64,000 nt of DNA, taken from assembly GCA_963708575.1 (NCBI GenBank), contig CAVPTB010000003.1:434001-498000 (forward strand). Reading direction: 5' to 3'. Shown here piece after piece: positions 34,791 to 43,924 of the stretch. Origin of the DNA: DASVWZ01 sp963708575. Lineage in GTDB: Bacteria; Acidobacteriota; Terriglobia; Terriglobales; Acidobacteriaceae. Below the pieces are notes generated by a model. That model saw only the letters and a list, made by a program, of their open reading frames with translations, had not been told where the DNA came from and searched no databases. Each line of letters opens with the position of its first letter. Positions within the stretch are counted from its first letter, which is position 1. Both the position numbers and the translations under genes were made by a program.

Positions 34791-35636
34791 ATGACTCCCG
34801 CCGCCCAACTTGTTCCCGCCAGCTATAGCTTGGCCGCGGTATTCGCATGGGGTGCCAGCGATTTTCTCGGAGGATACGCGTCGCGCCGCGCTAACGCCTT
34901 CGTGCTTACTGCCATTGCGCACCTTAGCGCGCTGATTTTCATGGCGGTCATCGCCTCAGCAACGCATGCCCCATTTCCGCCGAGGTCAGCCTTCCTCTGG
35001 GCGCTAGCCGGCGGACTCTCCGGCGGCGTTGCGCTGGCTATCTTCTATCGGGCGTTGGCCACCGGACGAATGGGGCTAACTGCTCCGGTTGCAGCCGTCC
35101 TTGGTGCAACCATTCCGGTAGCTTTCGGAATCATCCATGAAGGCCTGCCACACGCTGCCCAGATCGCCGGGTTTATTCTGGCCGCGCTTGGAATCTGGCT
35201 CATCTCCCGCACGGAGGATGGAGGCCGCCCCGAAGGAATTGGAATGGCCGCGTTGGCAGGTGTCGGATTTGCCGGCTATTATCTGTGCGTCAAACAAGCC
35301 GGTGACAGTTCCGCGCTATGGGTTGCGGCCATAGCGAAAATCGCATCGTTCGCCATCACCGTAGTCATGATTCTGCTCGCGCGAGTCAAGGTTAAACTCG
35401 ATCGTCGGGACATCGGCTTCGGCATAGTCGCGGGATGCCTCGACATCACCGGCAGCGTGCTTTTCATCCGCGCCAGCCAAACTGGACGCCTCGATGCCGC
35501 CGTCGTGCTCAGTTCCCTCTACCCGGCAGTTACAGTATTGCTGGCTCGGTTAGTCCTCGACGAACATTTCACGCGCTGGAAAGCCCTGGGGATGTTCGCG
35601 GCGTTAACCGCTGTGCCGTTGATTGCGTTGCAGTAA
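34791..35636 (+). CDS. EamA/DMT-superfamily transporter
   Basis: An inner-membrane protein of about 281 residues with ten hydrophobic helices arranged as two EamA repeats. The N-terminal repeat begins YSLAAVFAWGASDFLGGYASRR and the second includes FGIVAGCLDITGSVLFIRASQ and SSLYPAVTVLLARLVLDEHF. Transport substrate is unknown; relatives export metabolites or amino acids. The frame is open to GTG 34740 and has another ATG at 34764; ATG 34791 is chosen because hydrophobic sequence begins shortly after it. It follows mfd by 72 bases on the same strand. Confidence 0.85.
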   Translation: MTPAAQLVPASYSLAAVFAWGASDFLGGYASRRANAFVLTAIAHLSALIFMAVIASATHAPFPPRSAFLWALAGGLSGGVALAIFYRALATGRMGLTAPVAAVLGATIPVAFGIIHEGLPHAAQIAGFILAALGIWLISRTEDGGRPEGIGMAALAGVGFAGYYLCVKQAGDSSALWVAAIAKIASFAITVVMILLARVKVKLDRRDIGFGIVAGCLDITGSVLFIRASQTGRLDAAVVLSSLYPAVTVLLARLVLDEHFTRWKALGMFAALTAVPLIALQ

Positions 35637-35711
35637 TCACGCGTAGTTTCGAAATATCGCATTCAGTCTCTGCAGCCTGATGGTAAGTTGTATTTCAGCC
35701 AGGAACCAGCC

Positions 35712-36506
35712 ATGCCGCTGCTTGAAATCTCAGATCTGACGAAGGTCTTCCCTCTCGGCGAATCCATGTTTGGTGGAAACGCCAAAGGTGAAGTTCGCGC
35801 CGTCGATAACGTCTCCTTCGAAATTCATGCTGGAGAGACTTTGGGGCTGGTCGGTGAATCCGGCTCGGGCAAGAGCACCCTGGGCCGGCTGGTGCTGCGG
35901 CTGATAGAACCGACCTCCGGCTCCATTCGCTTTGAGGGACGTGATCTGTTGAAAGCCGGCCATGGCGAAATGCGCGGTCTGCGCCGAGACATGCAGATCA
36001 TCTTTCAGGACCCGTCAGGCTCCCTCGATCCGCGAATGCGCGTTGAAGATGTAATTGCCGAGCCGCTCACCATCCACGAACACATCGACAAAGCATCCCG
36101 GCGAAAACGCGTGGCTGAACTGCTCGGCGCGGTTGGTCTCGATCAATCCGCCATGCAAAGGTTCCCCCACGAATTCAGCGGAGGCCAGCGCCAACGCATC
36201 GGCATTGCCCGTGCCTTGGCTTTACGCCCTAAATTCATAGTCGCGGACGAACCGGTTTCCGCACTCGACGTCAGCGTGGGCGCGCAAATCGTGAACCTGT
36301 TGGTGAAACTCCAGCGCGAATTCGGACTGACCTACCTGTTCATCTCGCACTCCATGCCCGTAGTCCGCTACCTGGCAACCAGAATCGCAGTAATGTATCG
36401 CGGCAAACTGGTTGAAATCGGCACAACCACACAGATGACCGAACGCCCGGCGCACCCATACACGAAGAGCTTGCTGCAAGCTACTCCGGAAGTGAGCGTG
36501 AGCTGA
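35712..36506 (+). CDS. OppF-like oligopeptide ABC transporter ATP-binding protein
   Basis: A 264-residue ABC ATPase. It shows Walker A GESGSGKSTLG, a Q-loop at IFQDPSGSLDPRM, the signature FSGGQRQRIGIARALA and Walker B FIVADEPVSALDVS. The C-terminal AHPYTKSLLQATPE is the oligopeptide-transporter tail (truncated compared with about 320-residue OppF). ATG 35712 has AGGA 7 bases upstream; the frame upstream to 35688 is unlikely. No permease or solute-binding gene lies near, so it is an orphan ATPase that may pair with distant partners. Confidence 0.9.
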   Translation: MPLLEISDLTKVFPLGESMFGGNAKGEVRAVDNVSFEIHAGETLGLVGESGSGKSTLGRLVLRLIEPTSGSIRFEGRDLLKAGHGEMRGLRRDMQIIFQDPSGSLDPRMRVEDVIAEPLTIHEHIDKASRRKRVAELLGAVGLDQSAMQRFPHEFSGGQRQRIGIARALALRPKFIVADEPVSALDVSVGAQIVNLLVKLQREFGLTYLFISHSMPVVRYLATRIAVMYRGKLVEIGTTTQMTERPAHPYTKSLLQATPEVSVS

Positions 36507-36688
36507 GTATGCTTCTATAAACAAGAAACTAAGCCAAGTCCTTCTTAGCTACCTTCGCGCTAAAACTCTTTAGACCGCAAGGCACGCAGCGTCACCGCAA
36601 GGCCGCTGACAAAATCGAATCAGGCGCCGCTTGTTTCTCCCGCCTCGCAGGCATTACAATCCCCCGCGACCGCATCCCGGAGGTCCGC

Positions 36689-37444
36689 ATGTCCGCTGCA
36701 CCCGTAATTCCTCAACCCGTTCCTGAAACCGCAGGCTTATCCGAAGGCGCGCGTCTGCTCGATACGTTTATCGCGCCGACTAAAACGTTCACCGACTTGC
36801 GCCGGAATTCCAGTTGGTGGGCGCCGTGGATCATCATCTCGATCTTTTCTCTGATTTTCGTATACGCCATGGACCGCCAGATCGGATTCGATCAGATCAC
36901 CAAGAATGCTATCGCTCAGTCCTCCAGAGCGGACCAGTTTGAGAAGCTGCCGCCTGACCAGAAGGCGAAGCAGATGGCTCTGTCGACCACGATCACCCGC
37001 TACGCCTCTTACGGAACCCCTGTCACGATACTGATCGTCTATGTGGTGATAGCGGCTATTTTTCTGGCGACATTTAAGTTCGGCGCTGGAGCGGAAGTAG
37101 GTTTCGGCAGGTCGTTGGCGATCGTTACTTACGGCAGCCTCCCCGGAATCTTTGGGGCTATTCTAGGGGTGATATCGATGTTTGCCGGGGTTGATCCTGA
37201 AGGGTTCAACGTAAAAAATCCGGTAGCTACGAATCCCGCCTACTTCATGGATCCCACCCAGAACAAGTTTCTCTACACGATGGCTTCGGCGCTCGACGTA
37301 TTCGTGATCTGGAGCATTATTCTGATGGGTATCGGCTTCGCCTGCAACAGCAAGGTGAAACGCTCGACCGCCATCATGATTGTGGCTGGATGGTACCTGC
37401 TGTACAAACTGATCGCCGCGTCGCTGGGTGCGTTCATGGGATAA
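36689..37444 (+). CDS. Yip1-domain membrane protein
   Basis: A 251-residue membrane protein of the bacterial Yip1 type. An initial soluble segment holds RLLDTFIAPTKTFTDLRRNSSWWAPWIII, a typical Yip1 entry, followed by five hydrophobic helices (IIISIFSLIFVYAM; PVTILIVYVVIAAIFLATF; SLAIVTYGSLPGIFGAILGVI; LDVFVIWSIILMGIGFAC; AIMIVAGWYLLYKLIAAS). GGAGG lies upstream of the ATG. Function in bacteria is unknown. It converges on the MocR gene. Confidence 0.85.
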   Translation: MSAAPVIPQPVPETAGLSEGARLLDTFIAPTKTFTDLRRNSSWWAPWIIISIFSLIFVYAMDRQIGFDQITKNAIAQSSRADQFEKLPPDQKAKQMALSTTITRYASYGTPVTILIVYVVIAAIFLATFKFGAGAEVGFGRSLAIVTYGSLPGIFGAILGVISMFAGVDPEGFNVKNPVATNPAYFMDPTQNKFLYTMASALDVFVIWSIILMGIGFACNSKVKRSTAIMIVAGWYLLYKLIAASLGAFMG

Positions 37445-37477
37445 GAAGTTGCTTGCCGGCTCCAGAAGACAAGATAT

Positions 37478-38962
37478 TCACAAGCGGCGGCCTGCGCTTT
37501 CCAGTGCAGCCGCAAGGTCTCGGACTCCACGACGAATCTCTCGCGAATCCACCGCTGCGAACCCAAGCTGCAGTCCTTCCCGTTGCATGGGGCCGTGGTA
37601 GTACTGGTTCAATGAAACTACTTCCACATTCTTCGCAGCCGCTGCCTTGGTAGCTGACTCCCCGCTGATTCCATTGGCCAGCCACCCCACGGTCTGCAAC
37701 CCCGCCTCAACGCTGGAGAGTTCCAGCAAGCCGCTAAGTCTGTGCCGACCTTCGTCCAGGAGAGCTTCCAATCGTTCTGCATAAACGCCCCGCATGCGCC
37801 GGAGATGACGCCCGAAGTGGCCTTCAATGATGAAATCGCACAGCACCGCCTGCTCCAGCAGCGGCGCGTGGCGAGTAGTCACGGAAATTGTCGCGGCAAA
37901 CCTATCGACAAGATCCGAAGGAATGACCAGATACCCGAGGCGCAACGAAGGGAACAACACCTTGCTGAAGGTTCCCGCGAAAAGCACGAGACCGGAGCGA
38001 TCAAGTCCTTGCAAGGCTGGAATCGGGCGTCCCGAGTAACGATACTCACTATCGTAGTCATCCTCGAGAATCAGTGCACCCGACTGCCGGGCCCAATCCA
38101 GGATTTCCAGCCGCCGCGCCAGGCTCATTGTCACTCCCAGCGGAAACTGATGACCCGGAGTAACGTACACGAGCTTAGCTCCGCGCAAGCGGCGTCGATC
38201 GAGAACCATGCCCTGTTCATCTACGGGCAAACAAGAAATTCTTGCTCCAACCGCTTTGAACGCGATTGCGGCTCCCGTGTATCCGGGATCCTCCATGCAG
38301 ACCCTGTCTCCCGGATCAAGCAACAGCCGGGCTGCTAGGTCCAGCCCTTCCTGTACCCCAGACACGATTGCGATCTGTTCAGAAACACACTTCACACCGC
38401 GTGACGTATTCAGATAATCGGCGATTGCGCTGCGCAGCGGCGCATGACCCATGGGCCCACTACCCAACAGGGTGTTAACCGAAATACGTCGCAAGCGCCG
38501 CGTCGTGATCTGGGTCCAAATGGATGTAGGGAAGAGATTGAGCCCCGGCATATTCGCCCGAAAGGCGTGGGTAGGACGGGGCTCAAGATTGGGGAACAGT
38601 TCCACACGTTTGCCATAGTTTGAAAACCGCCGTTGTGGATATATTTCGCTGTTGGTGGCGGGAGCTGATCGGTGCGCAACCTGAAGCAGTTCTTCCGGTA
38701 GGACTCTGCTGACATATGTGCCCGAGCCGATCTTCCCCTCAAGATATCCTTCCGACTTCAGCTGCTCGAAAGCGCTTACGACAGTGCCCCTCGACAATCC
38801 ATACAGATTGGCAAAGTCGCGAGTTGCGGGCAGGCGCATGCCTGCTCGCAGACTGCCGTCCAGAATCCGGGTGCGCAGAGAGTCGTAGAGTTGCCGGTAC
38901 GCAGGCTTACCGTGCTCTTCGAATTCAAAGGCCAGGTCAAAAGAAGTCGCGCGCTTCACCAT
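37478..38962 (-). CDS. MocR/PdxR-type GntR-family transcriptional regulator
   Basis: A 494-residue fusion. Residues 18-85 form a GntR winged helix (PAYRQLYDSLRTRILDG, LPATRDFANLYGLSRGTVVSAFEQL, GKIGSGTYV). Residues 120-490 form a fold-type I aminotransferase domain with SGVQEGLDLA, the YVTPGHQFPLG segment, Asp302 region LEDDYDSEYRYSG and PLP lysine Lys334 in AGTFSKVLFPSLRLGY. MocR proteins sense PLP or a related vitamin B6/amino compound. Closest type is PdxR. It is divergent from the cupin-DoxX-AhpD cluster, with two inverted AAGTGG sites in between. Confidence 0.94.
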   Translation of the reverse strand: MVKRATSFDLAFEFEEHGKPAYRQLYDSLRTRILDGSLRAGMRLPATRDFANLYGLSRGTVVSAFEQLKSEGYLEGKIGSGTYVSRVLPEELLQVAHRSAPATNSEIYPQRRFSNYGKRVELFPNLEPRPTHAFRANMPGLNLFPTSIWTQITTRRLRRISVNTLLGSGPMGHAPLRSAIADYLNTSRGVKCVSEQIAIVSGVQEGLDLAARLLLDPGDRVCMEDPGYTGAAIAFKAVGARISCLPVDEQGMVLDRRRLRGAKLVYVTPGHQFPLGVTMSLARRLEILDWARQSGALILEDDYDSEYRYSGRPIPALQGLDRSGLVLFAGTFSKVLFPSLRLGYLVIPSDLVDRFAATISVTTRHAPLLEQAVLCDFIIEGHFGRHLRRMRGVYAERLEALLDEGRHRLSGLLELSSVEAGLQTVGWLANGISGESATKAAAAKNVEVVSLNQYYHGPMQREGLQLGFAAVDSREIRRGVRDLAAALESAGRRL

Positions 38963-38963
38963 A

Positions 38964-38973
38964 AGTGGTACAT
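38964..38973 (+). promoter_or_regulatory. AAGTGG-type MocR site, proximal to the regulator
   Basis: AAGTGGTACA starts one base beyond the regulator's own start codon. It resembles the AAAGTGG(W)CTA half-site described for PdxR-type MocR regulators. It pairs with an opposite-strand copy 30 bases away, suggesting a double site for autoregulation. Confidence 0.5.
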
Positions 38974-39002
38974 GTCATTCACTGTAAATGGATCTATATG
39001 GA

Positions 39003-39014
39003 TAGTCCACTTTT
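39003..39014 (-). promoter_or_regulatory. AAGTGG-type MocR site, facing the cupin cluster
   Basis: On the minus strand this reads AAAAGTGGACTA, a close match to the AAAGTGGWCTA element known for PdxR-type regulators. It lies 29 bases before the cupin start, so binding there could control the plus-strand cluster as well as the regulator itself. Confidence 0.6.
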
Positions 39015-39042
39015 GTTTATGGTGTGAGTGGAGGCGCAAGCA

Positions 39043-39501
39043 ATGACTGAAAAATGGACCCTCGAAATGGCGCTCCTTTGCGTTGTAGGAGCCGGGTCGA
39101 TCGCGCTCGGCGCCCAGGCTCCGGCGGATTCTTCCCCAAAGAAAGCAGGAGCACAGACCCACCTGGCTTTCTCTTACGCCCTCCCCAGAATGAACGGCGA
39201 AAATCTTAAGATCACCGCCGTTGAGGTCACCTACGGGCCCGGTGGATGGTCTCTGCCTCACAGTCACGGCTGCCCAGTCGTCGGCTACCTGCTCGAAGGG
39301 AGCCTGCGAAGTCAGGTGAAAGGTAAAACAGAGGCCGTGTATCACGCAGGCGAGAGTTTCTACGAAGGCTCCGATGGCGTCCACATGATCTCAGCGAACG
39401 CCAGCGACAAAGTCCCGGCAAAATTTATCGCTTATTTCATTTGCGATCACGACGCTCCTTTGAGCCAGCCCGTTCCGGCGGATGAAACAGCAACTCACTG
39501 A
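39043..39501 (+). CDS. Secreted cupin-domain protein
   Basis: A 152-residue protein from ATG 39043, with GGAGG 9 bases upstream; the frame also opens at GTG 39028. An N-terminal export signal (LEMALLCVVGAGSIALGAQ) precedes a single cupin barrel. The metal-binding core is PGGWSLPHSHGCPVVGYLLEG, split here as PHSH plus the later Glu/Gly, with motif 2 around AGESFYEGSDGVH. The exported cupin may bind a small molecule or metal in the periplasm. It heads the cluster that follows. Confidence 0.85.
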   Translation: MTEKWTLEMALLCVVGAGSIALGAQAPADSSPKKAGAQTHLAFSYALPRMNGENLKITAVEVTYGPGGWSLPHSHGCPVVGYLLEGSLRSQVKGKTEAVYHAGESFYEGSDGVHMISANASDKVPAKFIAYFICDHDAPLSQPVPADETATH

Positions 39502-39540
39502 TGCGAGTCATTGACATCGATTGAAGAAGCAGAGGCAATC

Positions 39541-39966
39541 ATGAAAACGAAGCGCTGGAACTCAGAGCAATTCGGAATTTGGTACACGCGCTTTGCGCTC
39601 GGAGCGGCTTTCCTGTCCGGCATCCTATCGCGCTTCGGCCTTTACGGTAAGAACGTGGGCTATGGAAATTTCCCTAACTTCGTACGTTACACCGCTGAAG
39701 TCAACTCCTTTATGCCGGCCTCGATGATTCCTTTTCTTGCCTGGTCGGCTACCGCAGCGGAACTTTTCTTTGGCGTTGCCTTGATCATCGGCATCTGGCC
39801 CCGCTGGGTTGCATTCGGCAGCGCGGCGCTGCTGGCGGTGTTTGGGACAGCCATGGCCATTTCTTTTGGAATCAAGTCTCCGCTGGACTACTCGGTATTT
39901 TCTGCCTCTGGAGCGGCGCTCCTGCTGGCTCTCCAGCAAGACCGGGCGGAGGTTGGAAATCCGTGA
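39541..39966 (+). CDS. DoxX-family membrane protein
   Basis: A 141-residue protein with four hydrophobic helices, first helix WYTRFALGAAFLSGILSRFG, then MIPFLAWSATAAELFFGVALIIG. This arrangement is typical of DoxX. DoxX-family proteins are linked to quinone/redox stress in several bacteria, though the chemistry is unclear. AGAGG precedes ATG 39541. It is followed by the AhpD-like gene; the upstream-extended frame of that gene overlaps it by 4 bases. Confidence 0.88.
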   Translation: MKTKRWNSEQFGIWYTRFALGAAFLSGILSRFGLYGKNVGYGNFPNFVRYTAEVNSFMPASMIPFLAWSATAAELFFGVALIIGIWPRWVAFGSAALLAVFGTAMAISFGIKSPLDYSVFSASGAALLLALQQDRAEVGNP

Positions 39967-40010
39967 ATCCGCTCGTCAAACTTTTTATCGAACAAATCAA
40001 AGGAGGATGT

Positions 40011-40490
40011 ATGGAAGAACGTTTCAGTTATACGAAGTCCGCCCCCGGAGCATACAAAGCGATGGCAGGCCTTGAGCAATACCTGAACCACTGTGGGCTG
40101 GAGGAATCTTTACTTCATTTGATCAAACTGCGCAGTTCACAAATTAACGGCTGCGCGTATTGCCTGGATATGCATTGGAAGGATCTGCGCGCGATTGGGG
40201 AAAACGAACAGCGCATGTACTCGCTCGACGCCTGGCGTGAATGTCCCTACTACACCGACCGCGAGCGAGCTGCCCTCGCGTGGGCGGAAGCAGTCACACT
40301 CATCTCCAATGGGCACGCGTCAGACGAAGTGTACGAGTTGGTGCATCCGCATTTTACGGACAAGGAGTTAGCCGACCTGACACTGGCCGTGGCCACCATC
40401 AATGCCTGGAACCGTCTCGCGATCTCATCGCGCACCAAGCCAGGAGCGTATCAACCGGCCAAAGCTCGCGAAGTTCAACAAACCGCATAA
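40011..40490 (+). CDS. Carboxymuconolactone decarboxylase/AhpD-family protein
   Basis: A 159-residue protein from ATG 40011, with GGAGG 4 bases upstream. The AhpD core is visible as INGCAYCLDMHWKDLRAIG, where two cysteines (CxxC) and a histidine form the peroxidatic/relay triad of alkylhydroperoxidase D-like proteins. The rest is helical (ERAALAWAEAVTLISNG, ELADLTLAVATINAWNRLAISS). These small enzymes reduce peroxides or act on lactones. Pairing with a MocR regulator, DoxX and cupin is a recurrent type of neighbourhood. Confidence 0.92.
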   Translation: MEERFSYTKSAPGAYKAMAGLEQYLNHCGLEESLLHLIKLRSSQINGCAYCLDMHWKDLRAIGENEQRMYSLDAWRECPYYTDRERAALAWAEAVTLISNGHASDEVYELVHPHFTDKELADLTLAVATINAWNRLAISSRTKPGAYQPAKAREVQQTA

Positions 40491-40522
40491 GGCAAGACCG
40501 CAATTATTTCCGGAGAAACACA

Positions 40523-40981
40523 ATGCGTCGATCGCGCTCCATTATCGCAGCAGCAGTGATTGTTCTGGCAGCCTTTAGCGTGCCGGGCCGCGCTGCAAAC
40601 GCGGACGAGCGCGCTGAAATTCTAACGGCGCGAGAAACCGTCTGGCGTGCATGGTTTGCTGACGATACCAAGGCTCTCGCCGCATTGGTTCCTCCGGAAA
40701 CAATAGTCATCAGTTCGGGCGAGGAAAAGTGGAAGTCGCGGGCCGATGTCTTTCGATCAGCCGCAGAGTTTCATGCTCGCGGCGGAAAGCTCGTACGGCT
40801 CGAGTTTCCCCGCACCGAGATGCAGCGTTTCGGCGATGTAGCCATCATCTACAGCCAGTATGCGCTTGAGACTGAAGTCGGCGGCAAGCGCTCCGCTGAG
40901 TCTGGCCGGGTGACCGAGATCTTTGTGCACCGCGACGGAAAATGGCTCAATCCGGGGTGGCATACCGATACAGAAAAATGA
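40523..40981 (+). CDS. Secreted SnoaL/DUF4440-like protein
   Basis: A 152-residue protein starting at ATG 40523 with GGAG upstream. The N-terminal signal peptide is RSRSIIAAAVIVLAAFSVPGRA. The mature part has the cone-shaped NTF2-like pattern: a helix (ERAEILTARETVWRAWFADD), then KALAALVPPETIVIS, and beta strands DVAIIYSQYALE and RVTEIFVHRDGKWLNPGWH. Such domains bind small ligands or act as enzymes. It lies 32 bases after the AhpD-like gene and is likely in the same transcript. Confidence 0.8.
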   Translation: MRRSRSIIAAAVIVLAAFSVPGRAANADERAEILTARETVWRAWFADDTKALAALVPPETIVISSGEEKWKSRADVFRSAAEFHARGGKLVRLEFPRTEMQRFGDVAIIYSQYALETEVGGKRSAESGRVTEIFVHRDGKWLNPGWHTDTEK

Positions 40982-41046
40982 CCAGAATATGCTGCGCGGT
41001 GGCCACATCTCCGTGGCAGGGGTATGCTAGAGCGTTCGGAGGTTTC

Positions 41047-41559
41047 ATGAGACCCCTACTCGTACTGCTAATCCTCGCAACCGCAGCATCGGCACAAAAA
41101 AGCAAAAACGTTGTGACCGATGTAATTCGCGAGATCCTGCCGCGTCAGCAAAAAAACCTGGTGGCCGCCGTCGACGAGATGCCGGCAGATAAATTCAATT
41201 TCAAACCGACTCCGGCACAGATGACCTTTGCCCATCTGGTGATTCACGTCACCGAGTCGAACAATTATCTCTGCGCCAAGGCCGGGGATATGGCCGCCCC
41301 AAAAGCCGCTGAACTCTCCGAAACCGACGGCAAGGACAAATTGTTCGCGGCGATGAAGGCATCCTTTGATTTCTGCACAACCGCACTCGCCAAGGTTGAC
41401 GATTCGAAGCTCGGCGATACGGTCGATCTCTACGGTGGCCGCCAAGGCCCGCGAGCCTTTGCTCTGATCGCGCTTACCAATGATTGGGCGGACCACTACA
41501 GTGCCGCAGCCCAATACTTGCGGTTGAACGGTCTTCTGCCGCCGACGGCAAAGAAATAG
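41047..41559 (+). CDS. Secreted DinB-like protein
   Basis: A 170-residue protein with a signal peptide (MRPLLVLLILATAASAQ) followed by a four-helix DinB/YfiT-like bundle: DEMPADKFNFKPTPAQMTFAHLVIHVTESN and NDWADHYSAAAQYLR. The His positions (HLVIH, DHYS) fit metal binding in this superfamily. GGAGG lies 4 bases before ATG 41047; the upstream extension of the frame is not needed. Function unknown. It is the last gene of the cluster. Confidence 0.85.
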   Translation: MRPLLVLLILATAASAQKSKNVVTDVIREILPRQQKNLVAAVDEMPADKFNFKPTPAQMTFAHLVIHVTESNNYLCAKAGDMAAPKAAELSETDGKDKLFAAMKASFDFCTTALAKVDDSKLGDTVDLYGGRQGPRAFALIALTNDWADHYSAAAQYLRLNGLLPPTAKK

Positions 41560-41859
41560 CTAGTCTGGAAAGACCCGGCCTTTGCGCTTCGAGATCGGCG
41601 TTCTTCAAACAACGACCGGAGTGTCTAACAACTCGCTCGCAATTCCGGCCCCTACGGTGTGCAATTGTGGTCGCTGGATGTGCAACCGGCTGCACATCGC
41701 AGCTTTATGCAACTTCACACTGAGTCGGCGGCGTTTAAGCTACTGGTAATTAAGGCCAAACCGCCCCACTGGACAGCTTCGATTGGCCCCTCGGATGCAC
41801 TACAAACACCTGCTTCCGCTACGTATCCCCCGCGCAAGAAGCTCTGGGGTTGAAGATCA
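41560..41859. other. Intergenic region with a perfect inverted repeat
   Basis: No gene is convincing in these 300 bases. An 8-bp perfect hairpin, GATGTGCA (41677-41684) and TGCACATC (41691-41698) around ACCGGC, is the only structured element; no T-run follows. It may be an operator or an RNA hairpin between the DinB-like gene and the next secreted-protein gene. Confidence 0.45.
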
Positions 41860-43650
41860 ATGAAGTTTTTGAGCAGCTTCCTTGGGTTATCTGCCCTCGG
41901 ATTGGCCAGTTTGACAGCGTTCGGTCAGAACAACTGTTCCACCACGCCTCCCTCCGGAACATGCGCAGCACCCGCGCCCGTACAGGCCTGGTGCGCCGCA
42001 AACAACGCCGGCACGACCTGCCCGGGTGGCCACGCGTGGGTGGGCTTTTATACCACCACACCCGCTGCAGGCTCATGGTCAGGGCAGTTTGAGGGTATGG
42101 ATGCCCAAGGCCTCCTGGCCGCCGGATACACTCCCCGCCCGCAAGCTGACCCCAACGGCGGAGTTGGCCCCACCAACGCCAGTGGCGTCGGACAATATTT
42201 CGAATTTGCTAACGACTATCTGCAGGCCTTCGACCGCGCCACCGGCAGTGGCATTTTCAGCAACAAGACGAACGGAGTTGCAGTCCCACAGACGATCGCA
42301 TCCCTATTTGCTCCGCAAGGCAGCGCTTATTGCGCCAACGGTTCACTGGATGGCCTTGCCACTTACGACCGCATCGACAATGTTTTCGTCGCGGCCAACA
42401 TTTTCAATCCCGGCGGTGTTGGGAATTACTACTATTGCATCGGCGTTAGCTCTCCTATCGGATCAGTCCCTGCCAGCAATCTCGAGGGAAGCAACTACCG
42501 CAGCTACTGGAATGTCTACGCCTACTCAATCAATCCTGCCATTCCTACGAACCCGCAGGGCGATACCTATTTCCCTGACTACGCGCGGTTCGGAACCTGG
42601 TCTGATGGTTTCTATGTAACTTGGGACTTGGAAGACCCAGACAATCATTACGACATCGTCGGTTTCGAAGTTTGCCAACTGGACAAAGCCGACATCATTG
42701 CCGGGCTCTCGTCTAACTCGCCGGTTTGCTACACCTACATCCCCAACTACGTGGTCGGTTCGAGCGGTACCGGCAACAGTTTGATCCACACCCTGCTGCC
42801 AGCTGACTTTGAAGGTAGCAATCCCATCCCGAAGAGCTCGGTTGGTGAGTACTTCCTCGCTCAAGTCAATCCCAGCAATCCGGGCTCTAACGTCCAGTGC
42901 TCGGTAGCTCCATGCACTTCGAATCAGTTGGCGTTCTGGACTTGGTCAGGCTTTACGAGTGGGGCTGGTCCGACTTACCTGAATCTCACCAGCAATCCCT
43001 ACACGCCAGCGTGCTATAACCTCGCCCACCCTTACAACACCTACTGTATCTATGAACCCTATGGCGGCGTGGTGGATAGCATTGGCGACCGGTTGATGTC
43101 CCGACTGGCGTATCGTTACGTCAACAACAACGAGTACCTTGCCGTAACTCACACCATTCAGGAGAGCGCGACCACCAAGCGCACGGGGATTCGCTATTAC
43201 CAAATTCTGGCGGGAAGCAGCCCGCAAGTCGTGCTGCTCGGGACCATTCAAGACACCACCAATCACTATTTCCTGTCTATGCCCAGCGTCGCCATGGACC
43301 ATAACGGCAACCTCGGCATCACTTACACCGTTACCGGCAGCACTCTCCACAGCGCCGCCAGCAATTTCGACCCATCACCGTATTTCGTGACGGTTGGAAC
43401 GAATGGAATGGTCGGAACTCCTGTTGCCATACTCAGTAACAACGGCTCGAGCGGACAGGACGAAACCGACGACTACTGGGGTGAGTACGTCAGCGTCTCA
43501 TCCGATCCCAACAACGACTTAACCTTCTGGGCCGTAGATGAATACATGAAGGGCAATCAGACCGCAAATTGTTCCAGCGCCCTGAAACTCGGGACCGGCT
43601 GTACCTGGGCCACGCGTATCTATACCTGTACCAAAGGGTCAGGTTGCTAG
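41860..43650 (+). CDS. Large secreted protein of unknown function
   Basis: A 596-residue protein with a signal peptide (MKFLSSFLGLSALGLASLTAFGQ). The mature part is rich in Gly, Ser, Asn, Tyr and contains at least a dozen cysteines in pairs such as CVHQ-like spaced patterns, which suggests disulfides. Repeated segments like YFEFANDYLQAFDRATG, ARFGTWSDGFYVTWDLED and NEYLAVTHTIQE suggest a beta-propeller or adhesin-type fold. No enzyme motif is recognised. Large secreted proteins like this are frequent in acidobacteria; function unknown. Confidence 0.75.
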   Translation: MKFLSSFLGLSALGLASLTAFGQNNCSTTPPSGTCAAPAPVQAWCAANNAGTTCPGGHAWVGFYTTTPAAGSWSGQFEGMDAQGLLAAGYTPRPQADPNGGVGPTNASGVGQYFEFANDYLQAFDRATGSGIFSNKTNGVAVPQTIASLFAPQGSAYCANGSLDGLATYDRIDNVFVAANIFNPGGVGNYYYCIGVSSPIGSVPASNLEGSNYRSYWNVYAYSINPAIPTNPQGDTYFPDYARFGTWSDGFYVTWDLEDPDNHYDIVGFEVCQLDKADIIAGLSSNSPVCYTYIPNYVVGSSGTGNSLIHTLLPADFEGSNPIPKSSVGEYFLAQVNPSNPGSNVQCSVAPCTSNQLAFWTWSGFTSGAGPTYLNLTSNPYTPACYNLAHPYNTYCIYEPYGGVVDSIGDRLMSRLAYRYVNNNEYLAVTHTIQESATTKRTGIRYYQILAGSSPQVVLLGTIQDTTNHYFLSMPSVAMDHNGNLGITYTVTGSTLHSAASNFDPSPYFVTVGTNGMVGTPVAILSNNGSSGQDETDDYWGEYVSVSSDPNNDLTFWAVDEYMKGNQTANCSSALKLGTGCTWATRIYTCTKGSGC

Positions 43651-43924
43651 CCACGTTTCGCGTTTGATTTTCTTGAGAAACCGCCGCCGTCAAGTCTATT
43701 AGCCTTCGGCCAATGCGCGGCTTCCTCCATCACTAATCGCCGTCTCACCCGGCCTGAAAAACGCTTACCCCGCGCCTTCTGCCTACCATTAAAGCAGTAG
43801 CTCCGAAATTGGATTCTTGTAGGGAACAACCCGCCATTCAGAATCCTCGTCTTCAAGTTTGCCGGCTAAGCCGGATGCCAGAATGCCCTTCGGGGTGACA
43901 AGTGGACGGTAGGGAGGTAGAGAT

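Noticed and set aside
36560..36610. Repeated ACCGCAAGG-like words before the Yip1 gene
   Set aside because: Only two near copies occur and no array can be defined.
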